Assembly (NCBI GenBank): GCA_943369355.1
Contig: CALRMX020000009.1
Coordinates: 51,020-115,019, forward strand
DNA from: UBA7662 sp943369355
Lineage (GTDB): Bacteria > Bacteroidota > Bacteroidia > UBA7662
Reading direction: 5' to 3'
Length of the DNA stretch: 64,000 nucleotides
Under the pieces are notes generated by a model that was given only the letters and a program-made list of their open reading frames with translations, was not told the origin of the DNA and did no database searches. Positions within the stretch are counted from its first letter, which is position 1. Each line of letters starts with the position of its first letter. Shown here one piece after another: positions 25,969-34,999 of this stretch. Both the position numbers and the translations under genes were made by a program.

Positions 25969-27501
25969 GTGTTTAACTACCTGCTCCTTCTCTTGCTTGC
26001 ACTCGCCGTGCATACCCGACTGCAGGGGCAAGACAGCCTGTGGGTGGGCACCTCCACCAGCATTCGGGCTTTGGCGGTAATCGACGAACAACATTGGTGG
26101 TTTGGCGGCAGCAAGGGCTGGCTAGGGCGTACCACCAATGCCGGCCAGAGCTGGCAAAACAGTCAACCCTTAAGCGATTTGGTAGATTTCCGTTGCCTGC
26201 ATGCTTTTTCGGCAGAAGAGGCCGTAGCGGCAGTTTCGGGGCAGCCTGCGGTGATCCTGCACACCTCCAACGGTGGCAAAAGCTGGGAGGAAGTTTATCG
26301 CGCTGCCGATACCACCACCTTTTTCGATGCTATCTCGTTTTGGAACAGCCGCGAGGGCTTGCTGTTTGGCGACCCCGACCGGAACGGCCGACTGGTGCTG
26401 CTCCGCACCTCCGACGGCGGCCGAAGCTGGGAAAGTTTACCCGATGCGCAACGGCCTATTTTTGCTCCCGGCGAAGCAGCCTTCGCTGCCAGTGGCACCG
26501 CCATGGCCGTGGCTGGCGACAGCACGGTGGTGGTGGTGAGCGGAGGAAGCATGAGCCGCTTGTGGTACAGCCGCAACCGCGGGGCGAGCTGGCAACACAT
26601 CCGCACCGACATCCCCAACCCGGCCTTGGGTGGGCCACATCTTCTTTTCCCCGACACTTTGTCACCACTAAGCGCTTTTATACTTCATGGCGAACCTAGC
26701 CGCGGGGCCTTTTCGGTGGCCCTCACGGCCGATAGCCAGTGGGCCATCGTAGGTGGCGACTACCGCATCGACAGTTTGCGGCTCGGCCATGTAGTCACCA
26801 ACCAATACGGCCAATGGTGGCGGCCGCGAACCCCAACGCGGGGCTATCGCGAGTGTGTGCTGCCCCTCGATACCTTTTTGTGGGTAGCTACGGGACCTTC
26901 GGGCACCGACATCAGCTGGAACGGCGGGCTCGACTGGTTTGCGCTCAACTCAATTGGCGGTATGCATGTAGCCAAAGCATTGGGCAAAAAAGGAATACTC
27001 TTGGCGGGCAACAGGGGTAAGCTGTGGCGGTACAGCACCCTTCCGGCTAAGCCTGTGAAGGCCTGGCAACCCCAAACCAAGCTCGGCAAAGAAGTGTATG
27101 CCGGCCAGATGCAAAACTTTGAAAAGAAACTGTTTCGTGAGCTCAAACGCCACAGGAGGGGCAGTAAAGACCAATATGGCTACTCCAATTTTGGTCGTGC
27201 GTACAAGCATTTGGTGCACTATTTACAAAAGCAGGAAGGCGTAAGTCGGGTGTGGGTAGATAGTTGTGGCGCCCGTTTGCTGCTGTACCCCGCCTTTGGC
27301 CGCATTTCGTTTGAGGTAGAAACACTTGCAGGTTCACAAACCTATGTGTTGGGTTTTCGCGAAGGCAAGGTATACCGCTGCGGCTGGTTGCGCCATCGTT
27401 TGGGGTTGGCCACCACCCGTGACCGACTTACGCAGCCCAAGCTGGTCGTTTCGCCCGATGCCGCACGCTGGGCGCACCGATTATGCGAATGGGAACGCTG
27501 A
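25969..27501 (+). CDS. Exported YCF48/BNR-repeat beta-propeller protein
   Basis: A 510-residue protein with signal peptide (MFNYLLLLLLALAVHTRLQGQ; GTG start at 25969). The first ~370 residues carry BNR/YCF48-type repeats: GGSKGWLGRTTNAGQSWQNS, HTSNGGKSWEEV, RTSDGGRSWESL, YSRNRGASWQHI and a SWNGGLDWFAL block. This predicts a secreted beta-propeller of the sialidase-like fold. Homologues are often labelled 'oxidoreductase' without evidence. The C-terminal ~130 residues are a separate basic region without a recognised domain and without T9SS sorting signal. Overlap with a second frame at 26040-26699 is a shadow. Confidence 0.78.
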   Translation: MFNYLLLLLLALAVHTRLQGQDSLWVGTSTSIRALAVIDEQHWWFGGSKGWLGRTTNAGQSWQNSQPLSDLVDFRCLHAFSAEEAVAAVSGQPAVILHTSNGGKSWEEVYRAADTTTFFDAISFWNSREGLLFGDPDRNGRLVLLRTSDGGRSWESLPDAQRPIFAPGEAAFAASGTAMAVAGDSTVVVVSGGSMSRLWYSRNRGASWQHIRTDIPNPALGGPHLLFPDTLSPLSAFILHGEPSRGAFSVALTADSQWAIVGGDYRIDSLRLGHVVTNQYGQWWRPRTPTRGYRECVLPLDTFLWVATGPSGTDISWNGGLDWFALNSIGGMHVAKALGKKGILLAGNRGKLWRYSTLPAKPVKAWQPQTKLGKEVYAGQMQNFEKKLFRELKRHRRGSKDQYGYSNFGRAYKHLVHYLQKQEGVSRVWVDSCGARLLLYPAFGRISFEVETLAGSQTYVLGFREGKVYRCGWLRHRLGLATTRDRLTQPKLVVSPDAARWAHRLCEWER

Positions 27502-27507
27502 TTCCGT

Positions 27508-27515
27508 TATATTCG
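27508..27515 (+). promoter_or_regulatory. Possible -7 element abutting the DUF58 gene
   Basis: TATATTCG differs from TAnnTTTG at one base and ends 4 nt before the ATG at 27520, the same geometry as at 10955 and 22205. Confidence 0.3.
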
Positions 27516-27519
27516 CAAC

Positions 27520-28434
27520 ATGGCCGAAATTCAGCTCTCACCCGAACAATTGGCATTGCCCGGCAGCCTCGATCTGCTGGCGCGTCAGGTCGTTGAAGGT
27601 TTTATCACCGGGCTGCACAAAAGTCCCTACCATGGTTTTTCGGTCGAGTTCAGCGAACATCGCCTCTACAATACGGGCGAAAGCACCCGCAATATCGACT
27701 GGAAATTGTATGGCCGCACCGAGAAGCTCTTCGTGAAGCGCTACGAGGAAGAAACCAATCTCCGCTGCCAGCTGGTCATCGATGCTTCGGCCTCGATGTA
27801 TTTTCCGGTAGATGGAGCCTCCAAACTGCAGTTTAGCCTATTGGCGGCGGCGAGCCTCATGCATTTATTGCACAAGCAGCGCGATGCGGTGGGTTTGGCG
27901 GTGTTTGGAAACGAGCTCGAGCAGTTGATCAAAGCGCGGGGCTCAGTAGCCCACCAAAAATTGTTGCTGTACGAAATGGAGCAGCTGCTTCGCCGCGAAC
28001 GCCGTCAGCAGCCCACGCGAGCCGTTGAGGCCCTGCACACCATCGCCGAAGCCATTCACAAGCGGTCGCTGGTGGTGCTCTTCAGCGATATGTTCGATGC
28101 CGGTACCGACCGCGAGCAGTTGTACGAGGCCTTGCAACATCTGCGCTACAACAAACACGAAGTGATTTTATTCCACGTGGTTGACCAAGCTCACGAGCTG
28201 GAGCTTAGCTACGACAACCGGCCACATATTTTCGTCGACATGGAAACCGGCGAGGAACTCAAGCTTAACCCGGCACAATTCCGCGACGCCTATGCTGAGG
28301 CAACGGCGGCTTACCGCAAAGAATTGCTGCTCAAATGTGGTCAGTATGGCATTGAATTTATCGAGGCCGACATCAACCAAGGCTATCGGCAGGTGCTGCT
28401 TCCTTACTTACTCAAGCGCAGCCGGATGCTGTAA
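27520..28434 (+). CDS. DUF58 (vWA-like) protein
   Basis: A 304-residue DUF58 protein. The domain's signature HRLYNTGESTRNIDWKLYGRTEKLFVKRYEEE is at residues 44-76, followed by a vWA-like fold with a degenerate MIDAS (IDASASMYF). DUF58 proteins are normally partners of MoxR AAA+ ATPases and Bat proteins in assembly or stress functions at the membrane. Here no moxR or bat gene is adjacent. It is convergent with the EamA transporter, 6 bp apart. Confidence 0.88.
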   Translation: MAEIQLSPEQLALPGSLDLLARQVVEGFITGLHKSPYHGFSVEFSEHRLYNTGESTRNIDWKLYGRTEKLFVKRYEEETNLRCQLVIDASASMYFPVDGASKLQFSLLAAASLMHLLHKQRDAVGLAVFGNELEQLIKARGSVAHQKLLLYEMEQLLRRERRQQPTRAVEALHTIAEAIHKRSLVVLFSDMFDAGTDREQLYEALQHLRYNKHEVILFHVVDQAHELELSYDNRPHIFVDMETGEELKLNPAQFRDAYAEATAAYRKELLLKCGQYGIEFIEADINQGYRQVLLPYLLKRSRML

Positions 28435-28440
28435 ATCCCC

Positions 28441-29346
28441 TTACGCTTTTTCGCTGGCCAATTGAGCGCGTTTACGGGCACGTTGCTTAAACAAGGCGTT
28501 CACAAACAAGGTGCTCAAAATGATGAGGGTGCCCGCATAAAATTGACCTGTCATTTTTTCGCTGTCGCCAAAGATAAAAAAGGCCAATACAATGCCGTAA
28601 ATCGGCTCCATATTGATAGAAAGCACAAACGTATAGGGCGAAACGTGCTTCATGAGCCGTATGCTCGCAATAAACGGATAGGCCGTACACACAACCGCCA
28701 GGAGCAGCAAATAAAGGCCGTCGTTTTCGCCCAGCTGCATGGCAGGACCAAAACTATTGGTAGCGGCCATAAACAGGCTCAAGCCTCCTATACCCCCCAG
28801 CATTTCGTAAACCGTTACCGCTGGTGCGGCATGTTTTTGCGCGTACTGTCCGTTGATTACCGCAAAAAGTGCCGACAAAGCCGCCGAAACGATGGCCGTG
28901 ATCATTCCGCCAACATACTGTGTTTCGAACGAAAAGATGAGGTAGAGGCCAGCAATCGAGCTCAAGCCCAAAAGCAACTCGTACCAAATGATCTTACGTT
29001 TGTAGAATAGCGGTTCGAAGATGCTGGCGAAAAAGGCCCCACTCGAGATACAGGCCAAGGTCACCGATACGTTCGAAATTTTGATGGCGTGGTAAAAGGT
29101 CACCCAGTGCGCCGCGATGATGAGCCCGGTGAGCGCCATGCCGATGCGTTCTTTGCGCGAAATGTTCAGCGATAATTTTTTGACCCGGGTAAATCCATAC
29201 ACAACCAGTACAGCTACCACCATGCGGTACCACACCAATTGCAACGCCTCGAGGGTGATGAGCTTACCCAGTATGGCGGTAAAGCCCCAGATAAACACAA
29301 CAAAATGAAGTTCGGCAAGTGCCTTACGGTTATTTGGGTGCGACAC
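28441..29346 (-). CDS. EamA/DMT family transporter
   Basis: A 301-residue inner-membrane protein with ten predicted helices in two EamA halves (FVVFIWGFTAILGKLI in the first, SPYTFVLSINMEPIYGIVLAF near the end, the usual 'EP-' motif). DMT proteins export metabolites or amino acids; the substrate cannot be told. Its start lies inside the 3' end of the LptF/G-like gene (17-bp overlap), so the two probably form one transcript. Confidence 0.88.
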   Translation of the reverse strand: MSHPNNRKALAELHFVVFIWGFTAILGKLITLEALQLVWYRMVVAVLVVYGFTRVKKLSLNISRKERIGMALTGLIIAAHWVTFYHAIKISNVSVTLACISSGAFFASIFEPLFYKRKIIWYELLLGLSSIAGLYLIFSFETQYVGGMITAIVSAALSALFAVINGQYAQKHAAPAVTVYEMLGGIGGLSLFMAATNSFGPAMQLGENDGLYLLLLAVVCTAYPFIASIRLMKHVSPYTFVLSINMEPIYGIVLAFFIFGDSEKMTGQFYAGTLIILSTLFVNALFKQRARKRAQLASEKA

Positions 29347-30412
29347 GGTAGAAATAGATGCTTAAAGTTCCGAAGAGTATGTTGGGCGTCCACGACGCCA
29401 GAATAGGGGGCAGGTTGCCCTTGGTGGCGAAGGTTAGGGCAAAGCGCATCATCATGATGTACACAAAACACAAGCCCACCCCAATGCCTAGCTGCAGGCC
29501 AATACCGCCCCTTACCTTACGCGACGACAACGATGCGCCGATGAGGGTGAGGATAAAGGCCGAAAATGGAATGCTTACCCGGTTGTATTTTTCGATGAGG
29601 TAAGCTTCGATGCGGGCATTGCCTTTGGTTCGTTCGCGGGCGATGAGTTCGTTTAGCTCGCGGTTGTTGAGCAAGGCAGCATCTTCTACCAGCGGCCTAC
29701 CGAAATCGGTAGGGGTAAAGCCCATGGCGGTATCCATGTAGGGGATGCTGCGCACTATTTCGTCGAGGTCGCCGAGGATGATACGCTCGCTGCAGCCTTC
29801 AAGCCGCCATTTTTGTATGGCCGGCTGCCACTGTATGCGGTCGCACATGAGCTTGCTCTGCAGTTTGCCGTTGATGAATTTCTCGAGCGAGAAACGAAAT
29901 CCCGAGCTGTCGGGACTGCTATACGTTTCGAGATAGGCTTGTGTGCCGGGCTTGAGCTGAAAGTGAATGTTGCGTTTGCTGAAGTAGAATTTGTCGCGGA
30001 TGTATTTGTTCTCGAAATCGATCCGCTTTTTGTTGGCGGGTGGCAGCACCCAGCCGCTGAGGTACCAATTGCCCACGGCGATGAGGGCTGCTGCAAATAA
30101 GTAGGGACGCAAAAAGCGCCAATAGGTGGTGCCGCTGCTGAGTATGGCCACTATCTCGCTTTTCGCTGCCATTTTCGAGGTAAAGAAGATAACCGCGATG
30201 AAGACAAAGAGCGGCGAAAAGAGATTCGCGAAGTAGGGGACGAAGTTGAGGTAGTAATCGAATACAATTTCGTTGGCCGGGGCATGGCGCTGTAACATGC
30301 CGTCGATTTTTTCGGTCAGGTCGAAAACCACCGCTATCGCTATAAAAATGGCGATGGCATACACGAATGTGCCTAAAAATTTACGGATGATATACCAGTC
30401 GAGCAGTTTCAC
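29330..30412 (-). CDS. LptF/LptG family permease
   Basis: A 360-residue YjgP/YjgQ-family protein. The N-terminus VKLLDWYIIRKFLGTFVYAI is the family opening, so the GTG at 30412 is taken as start; the open frame extends 59 codons upstream without homology. Three N-terminal helices, a periplasmic beta-jellyroll (about 110-260) and three C-terminal helices follow. LptF and LptG form the permease that extracts lipopolysaccharide from the inner membrane with the LptB ATPase. Bacteroidota often have the two subunits in separate loci; this one reads more like LptG, but the assignment is tentative. Confidence 0.85.
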   Translation of the reverse strand: MKLLDWYIIRKFLGTFVYAIAIFIAIAVVFDLTEKIDGMLQRHAPANEIVFDYYLNFVPYFANLFSPLFVFIAVIFFTSKMAAKSEIVAILSSGTTYWRFLRPYLFAAALIAVGNWYLSGWVLPPANKKRIDFENKYIRDKFYFSKRNIHFQLKPGTQAYLETYSSPDSSGFRFSLEKFINGKLQSKLMCDRIQWQPAIQKWRLEGCSERIILGDLDEIVRSIPYMDTAMGFTPTDFGRPLVEDAALLNNRELNELIARERTKGNARIEAYLIEKYNRVSIPFSAFILTLIGASLSSRKVRGGIGLQLGIGVGLCFVYIMMMRFALTFATKGNLPPILASWTPNILFGTLSIYFYRVAPK

Positions 30413-30491
30413 GCGAGTACAAAGATGCCATTTTAACGCTGTATTGCACAGTCTTGCCGCTGTTGAACGTGCGATTGTGTAAATTGGTGCC

Positions 30492-31892
30492 ATGAATCGA
30501 TTTTTCTGCTTGTTGAGCGGCATGCTCTTGCTCGCTGCCTCCGCCTCGGCGCAGGTCACCTTCCGCATCACCCAAGTTCCGGCGTACACCCCGCCAACGG
30601 CACGTATTTACATGGCCGGAAGTTTTAACGGCTGGAATCCGGCAAGTGCCAGCCATGAGCTCATCCGCCAGCCCGACAGCAGCCACAGCCTCACCCTGCC
30701 CGCCGGTACGGGTACCATACAGTTTAAGTTCACGCGGGGCAGCTGGGCCACGGTCGAAGGCAACGCCAGCGGCACACAGCTCCCCAACCGCAGCTTTACC
30801 TTCGGTACCGGTACGAGTGTGAACCTCACCGTAGCCAGCTGGGAAGATTTGCATAGCGGTGGTGGTGGAGGTGGTGGCGGCGGAACGGCCAACGCCCAAG
30901 TACGTATCCTCACCGATACGTTTTACATGCCGCAGCTCAACCGCAAGCGCCGCATTTGGTTGTACCTGCCACCCAATTACGACAGCTCGTCGGCACGTTA
31001 TCCGGTCATCTACATGCACGACGGACAAAACCTCTTCAACAGCGCCACGGCTTTTGCTGGCGAGTGGGAGGTCGACGAAACCTTGAGTAGGCTGTTTGCC
31101 GCCGGCGATCCTGGCGCCATCGTGGTGGGCATCGACAACGGCGGTGCCAGCCGCATCAACGAATACAGCCCCTGGGTAAATGCCCAGTATGGCGGCGGGC
31201 AAGGCGATGAGTACATGGACTTCATCGTGCAAACCCTCAAGCCGTATATCGATAGCCGCTACCGTACCGACACCAGCCGCGCCCGCACGGGGCTCATGGG
31301 CTCGAGCATGGGCGGACTCATCTCGCAATACGGCGGCGTGGCCCACCAGCAGGTATTTGGACGTATGGGCATTTTTTCGCCTTCACTCTGGTTCAGTAAC
31401 CAGGTGTTTAGTCAAATTAGTACGACGGGGAAGCAGTTCGATCAGCGCTACTACATTTTGGCAGGTGCCAACGAAAGCAGCACCCTGGTGCCGCTCTGCA
31501 ACCAGCTCAAAGGTGCCCTCGAGGCCAACGGATGGGCACCCAGCGATGTGCAGCTGGTGGTAAAGGCCGATGGACAACATAGCGAATGGTTTTGGCGCAG
31601 GGAGTTCGAAGCGGCGTATTTGTGGCTGTTTGGTATCAACAGCAGTGTGGCGGTAAATGAGCCACTGAGTTTAAAGGTGTACCCCAATCCGGCTAGCGAA
31701 CTGTTGCGTGTAGAACTGCCGCAGGAGGCCGCCTCATATTACGAAATTTTAGATGCCCTGGGGCGCAAACAAAGTGATGGCAGTTTGCAACCCGGCGACA
31801 GCATTGCCATCAACCAATTGCAGACAGGCTGGCATTTGTTGCGTGTAAAACAAAACGACACCTGGTACCAAAGCCGATTTGTGAAACGTTGA
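30492..31892 (+). CDS. Secreted esterase with CBM-like N-terminus and T9SS signal
   Basis: A 466-residue exported protein. After signal peptide MNRFFCLLSGMLLLAASASAQ comes a starch-binding/AMPK-CBM-like beta domain (ARIYMAGSFNGWNPASASHEL ... GTIQFKFTRGSW, residues 22-118), a nine-glycine linker (121-130), an esterase-D-like alpha/beta hydrolase (nucleophile Ser in LMGSSMGGLISQY; His in ADGQHSEWFWRREF) and a type A T9SS sorting domain (SLKVYPNPASELLRVEL ... SRFVKR). Likely a cell-surface carbohydrate esterase; the substrate is unknown. A degenerate promoter-like TAAATTGG ends 4 nt before the ATG. Confidence 0.88.
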   Translation: MNRFFCLLSGMLLLAASASAQVTFRITQVPAYTPPTARIYMAGSFNGWNPASASHELIRQPDSSHSLTLPAGTGTIQFKFTRGSWATVEGNASGTQLPNRSFTFGTGTSVNLTVASWEDLHSGGGGGGGGGTANAQVRILTDTFYMPQLNRKRRIWLYLPPNYDSSSARYPVIYMHDGQNLFNSATAFAGEWEVDETLSRLFAAGDPGAIVVGIDNGGASRINEYSPWVNAQYGGGQGDEYMDFIVQTLKPYIDSRYRTDTSRARTGLMGSSMGGLISQYGGVAHQQVFGRMGIFSPSLWFSNQVFSQISTTGKQFDQRYYILAGANESSTLVPLCNQLKGALEANGWAPSDVQLVVKADGQHSEWFWRREFEAAYLWLFGINSSVAVNEPLSLKVYPNPASELLRVELPQEAASYYEILDALGRKQSDGSLQPGDSIAINQLQTGWHLLRVKQNDTWYQSRFVKR

Positions 31893-32024
31893 CGGGCTAG
31901 CCGTTTCGAAAGTTTGCAAGAAACAGGGCGTATTGCAGAAATATTGCAAATTCTGGGTTATTGCAAAAAAGCTGCAACGGCAGATCATTCAACCAACTAT
32001 TGGCATAAGGAGTTGGGATGGTTT

Positions 32025-32690
32025 TTACTCAACTAGCACCCGCTCAACAGCAATCGTTTTGTGGTTTTGGTCGATGAGAGAAACAATGTACAGGCTGTTT
32101 TTGGGCCAAGGTGTCAGGTCAATGTGCATGGAAGTTCCATCGAACGTGGCTTGATACACGAGCTGTCCGAGGCTGTTTCGAACCATTACCCCTAAGGTAC
32201 CCATTGCTGTAGCGTTTTCGTGGGCGATAAATAGGCTTTCACGGGCAGGGTTCGGGTAAATGCGAAGCTTAGGCTGCGTAAGCTCAAGCTGCGAAGCGGC
32301 AAAACCTACCTGAAAGACACTGTCGTATTGCAGCAGGGTAGCGTCGAAGCCGCTGTACGGACAAATACTTCCTTGGTGGTATTCCAGTTTGAGCCGATAC
32401 CGCCCGGCGGCGAGGGGTGCAATTTTGAGCGTATCGATGCTTCTGCAGGGGGTAGAGTCGCCATAACCGCAAAATAGCGGCATGGCAAATAAGGTGGTAT
32501 CGGTGAGTGAAGTGTAAAATTCTATCAGGCCATAGCTGCAATTACCCAGAAAAGAAAAGTCGGAAAACAAGTAAATGGTATCGTTGGCTCGGGGCTGTGG
32601 GGGCCACATATACAGCCGATTTAAAGTCTGAGCCGTTCCATGCAGCGAAAAGCACAAAAGAAGCGCTGAAAAAAGCAGTGACTTTTTCAT
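32025..32690 (-). CDS. Small T9SS-sorted secreted protein
   Basis: A 221-residue protein: signal peptide MKKSLLFSALLLCFSLHGTAQ, a ~120-residue central domain with four Cys (FLGNCSYGL, LFCGYGDSTPCRS, SICPY) and beta-strand pattern but no recognised family, and a type A T9SS sorting domain (PKLRIYPNPARESLFI ... VERVLVE). The Cys pairs suggest disulfide bonds in the exported state. No operon partner is apparent; the Fic gene lies 32 bp upstream on the same strand. Confidence 0.8.
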   Translation of the reverse strand: MKKSLLFSALLLCFSLHGTAQTLNRLYMWPPQPRANDTIYLFSDFSFLGNCSYGLIEFYTSLTDTTLFAMPLFCGYGDSTPCRSIDTLKIAPLAAGRYRLKLEYHQGSICPYSGFDATLLQYDSVFQVGFAASQLELTQPKLRIYPNPARESLFIAHENATAMGTLGVMVRNSLGQLVYQATFDGTSMHIDLTPWPKNSLYIVSLIDQNHKTIAVERVLVE

Positions 32691-32722
32691 TTTACTTGGC
32701 GATTAACGAATTCGATGACAAG

Positions 32723-33862
32723 TTAAGCCAATTGGGTTGAGTTTGGTGATGCGGAAGCGGGAAGGGAGGGGATTAACATGTAGCTGGTACTTCTTCCGCC
32801 GGCAGCTTCTTTCTGCAAAATTTGTTTGTCGATTAAATCGTTGATGTCGCGAATGGCCGTGTCTTTGGAACATTTTGCAAGTTTAGCCCATTTGGTGGAG
32901 GTAAGCTTCCCTTCAAATCCATCGAATAGCCTATTCAGCAGCTTGGTTTGTCTTTCGTTAAAGGTAGTGGTGCTATGAGCTGTCCAAAAGGCCGCTTTGC
33001 TCAGTACGCTGTTCAAGGACGCTTCCGATGACTTAACTGCCGCTATCAAACAGTTGAGAAACCATTTCATCCAGTTGGTTATGTCTAAAGTTCCTTTTTG
33101 GGTGTTTTCAAGGATGTCGTAATAGGCCGTCCTTTCGAGACGTATTTGCGCCGACATGCTGTAAAAGCGCTGTGTACTTTTATCCGACTGTGCCAACAGC
33201 CGATCGGTAATGGCCCTGGCGATTCGGCCATTTCCATCCTCAAAAGGGTGAATTGTCAAAAACCAAAGATGGGCAACGGCCGCTTTGAGCACCAAATCGA
33301 GCTGCGTAGGGGCATTCAACCATGCCAGAAAACGGGCCATTTCAGAGGCTACTAGGCTAGCGTTGGGTGCTTCGAAATGAACTTTTTCCATGCCTAAAGT
33401 GCCAGAAACCACTTGCATGGGGCGGGAACTGTTGTAGCGCCATTGCCCAAGCTGAATGGTATAAATTCGGCTTCTCTCGCTTGGAAACAGCCACGAATGC
33501 CATGCAAAAAGTCGCTCATCAGTAAGTGGAACAAAACAATGTTGGGTGGCATCGAGCAGCATCGCCACCACACCGTCAACATGTCGGTCGGAACCACTCA
33601 ACCCAGCGATGTCTAAACCTAACTGACGTGCTATTGACGACCGTACCTGTTCAAGATTTAAGTGCTCTCCTTCAATTTCCGACGATTTAACCACATCTTG
33701 GGTCAAGGTTGCCAGAAGCGCCTCACTTTGCAACTCAAAGCCCAACGATTCTATCTTCCCCATCCACCGACCTTGCAAGTTCCGTACTTCACCGAGCAAA
33801 TTGATGATTTCTTCGGTTTGCCAGTACACATTCGGCCAATCGGGCAGTTGATGGATGTACAT
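32723..33862 (-). CDS. Fic-domain AMP transferase with N-terminal inhibitory helix
   Basis: A 379-residue Fic protein. Start at 33862 (MYIHQLPDWPNVYW) is the common N-terminus of this subgroup (DUF4172). The inhibitory motif SxxxEG is S60-E64-G65 (KSSEIEGE), i.e. a class II Fic enzyme with intramolecular autoinhibition. The catalytic motif HPFEDGNGRIAR is complete at 205-216. The C-terminal ~75 residues form a winged helix (TKWAKLAKCSKDTAIRDINDLIDKQIL), so it may bind DNA. Fic enzymes transfer AMP (or other nucleotides) to protein hydroxyls. Repeated ATTCGTTG half-sites around its start suggest self-regulation. Confidence 0.9.
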   Translation of the reverse strand: MYIHQLPDWPNVYWQTEEIINLLGEVRNLQGRWMGKIESLGFELQSEALLATLTQDVVKSSEIEGEHLNLEQVRSSIARQLGLDIAGLSGSDRHVDGVVAMLLDATQHCFVPLTDERLFAWHSWLFPSERSRIYTIQLGQWRYNSSRPMQVVSGTLGMEKVHFEAPNASLVASEMARFLAWLNAPTQLDLVLKAAVAHLWFLTIHPFEDGNGRIARAITDRLLAQSDKSTQRFYSMSAQIRLERTAYYDILENTQKGTLDITNWMKWFLNCLIAAVKSSEASLNSVLSKAAFWTAHSTTTFNERQTKLLNRLFDGFEGKLTSTKWAKLAKCSKDTAIRDINDLIDKQILQKEAAGGRSTSYMLIPSLPASASPNSTQLA

Positions 33863-33864
33863 AT

Positions 33865-33943
33865 TTATTCGTTGCAATTTGTGCAATGAATATAGTGGTT
33901 ATTCGTTGCATTTTGCTATTCATCGCGAAGTTTACAACGAATA
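33865..33943. promoter_or_regulatory. Operator-like cluster of ATTCGTTG half-sites at the fic start
   Basis: The 12-mer TTATTCGTTGCA occurs exactly at 33865-33876 and 33899-33910. Inverted copies TGCAATGAATA (33882-33892) and ACAACGAATA (33934-33943) accompany it. The first pair forms an imperfect palindrome. The cluster directly precedes the fic start codon on the minus strand. Confidence 0.6.
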
Positions 33944-33987
33944 GGGGTATTGGAGGTTGGTGCTGAAAATTTAAACAAGAATAACAA

Positions 33988-34025
33988 AAGGGCATTTGTC
34001 ATACCGTGTGTATACAAATGCCCTT
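33988..34025 (-). terminator. Terminator after the NAD(P)-binding oxidoreductase gene
   Basis: A 12-bp stem AAGGGCATTTGT / ACAAATGCCCTT, extended inside by ATAC/GTAT, followed on the minus strand by TTTGTTATTCTTG. It lies 66 bp after the stop at 34092. Confidence 0.75.
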
Positions 34026-34091
34026 ATCATCTTTCCTTTACCACCAGCCAAACATGTAAAGGGAGTTGCTCATCGCCCGTAGCTCAACCTA

Positions 34092-34967
34092 CTACTTTGG
34101 CGCGTACACACGGCTGATGAATTCCCTCACGGCAACAGGTTTCCTGCCCAGTAGCCTTTCTAAATCAGTGCTAACACCATCCAATTCGCCTTGGGCTTGC
34201 GCAACGGCAAAACTCGAAAATATCCCTACCGCTTCTGGGGGCAGACCATAGCCAAGGAGGGTTTGTTCATAGACTTCGGCAGTTGGTGAAGTATAGCCAA
34301 TGGTCTTAGCGCTGACTGTGGTAATGATTTGTGCTATTTCGGCATACGATACAGCCTCGTTGTTGGTGAAATGATATTCTTTTCCTTCGTGACCGGAAGT
34401 AGTTAAAATGATTGCAGCGGCCTCGGCCATTTCAGCGCGTAAAACTGCACCAACCTTCCCCGATTCTGCTGGCAGATAAATCATACCGCTATCGAGTACC
34501 GACTCCCCTATAAATCCAGGTAAAAAATCCATGTATAAGTTGTTTTTCAAAATGGTAACTCCCAAACCGCTTTCCTTGAGCCATTTTTCGGTTTGTATGT
34601 GCGATTGAGCTACCAACCATAAGGGAGATGTTTCGCTTTCATTTTTGCGCTGAAAACTCGTATAAACTACATGCTTCACGCCTGCGGCTTTGGCCGCTTG
34701 AACAATGTTCTCATGCTGCGAAAGCCGCTTCACAAGGTCACTCCCAGAAACGAACAGTAGTTTTTCTACTCCGTTTAATGCACTTAGCATGGATGCATAA
34801 TCGTCGTAATCGCCATGAGCGATGTCAATACCTAACTGAGCGAGATTTTCGGCATCGTGGCCCGAACGGACAAATGCACGAATACGATTTGCGGGAATAC
34901 CATTTTGTAAGAGAAAATGAATACTGGTTGATCCAAAATGCCCGGTTGCTCCTGTTACTAGAATCAT
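34092..34967 (-). CDS. NmrA/QorB-like NAD(P)-binding oxidoreductase
   Basis: A 291-residue atypical SDR. The nucleotide motif TGATGHFGS is at residues 5-13, RAFVRSG at 29-35 follows, and YTSFQRKN with a SHIQTEKWLKESGLGVTILKNN block matches QorB / azoreductase-like quinone reductases. The classic catalytic Tyr-Lys pair is missing, as in this group. Likely a cytoplasmic NADPH-dependent quinone or redox-sensing protein. It is divergent from an HxlR regulator, the usual pairing for such genes. Confidence 0.85.
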   Translation of the reverse strand: MILVTGATGHFGSTSIHFLLQNGIPANRIRAFVRSGHDAENLAQLGIDIAHGDYDDYASMLSALNGVEKLLFVSGSDLVKRLSQHENIVQAAKAAGVKHVVYTSFQRKNESETSPLWLVAQSHIQTEKWLKESGLGVTILKNNLYMDFLPGFIGESVLDSGMIYLPAESGKVGAVLRAEMAEAAAIILTTSGHEGKEYHFTNNEAVSYAEIAQIITTVSAKTIGYTSPTAEVYEQTLLGYGLPPEAVGIFSSFAVAQAQGELDGVSTDLERLLGRKPVAVREFISRVYAPK

Positions 34968-34999
34968 TTTTTGTTGATTTTAAATTTTTTGACTACTTT

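Noticed and set aside
30381..31346. 321-codon open frame on the minus strand
   Set aside because: Antisense to the esterase; composition is Ala/Gly/Val-rich without motifs.
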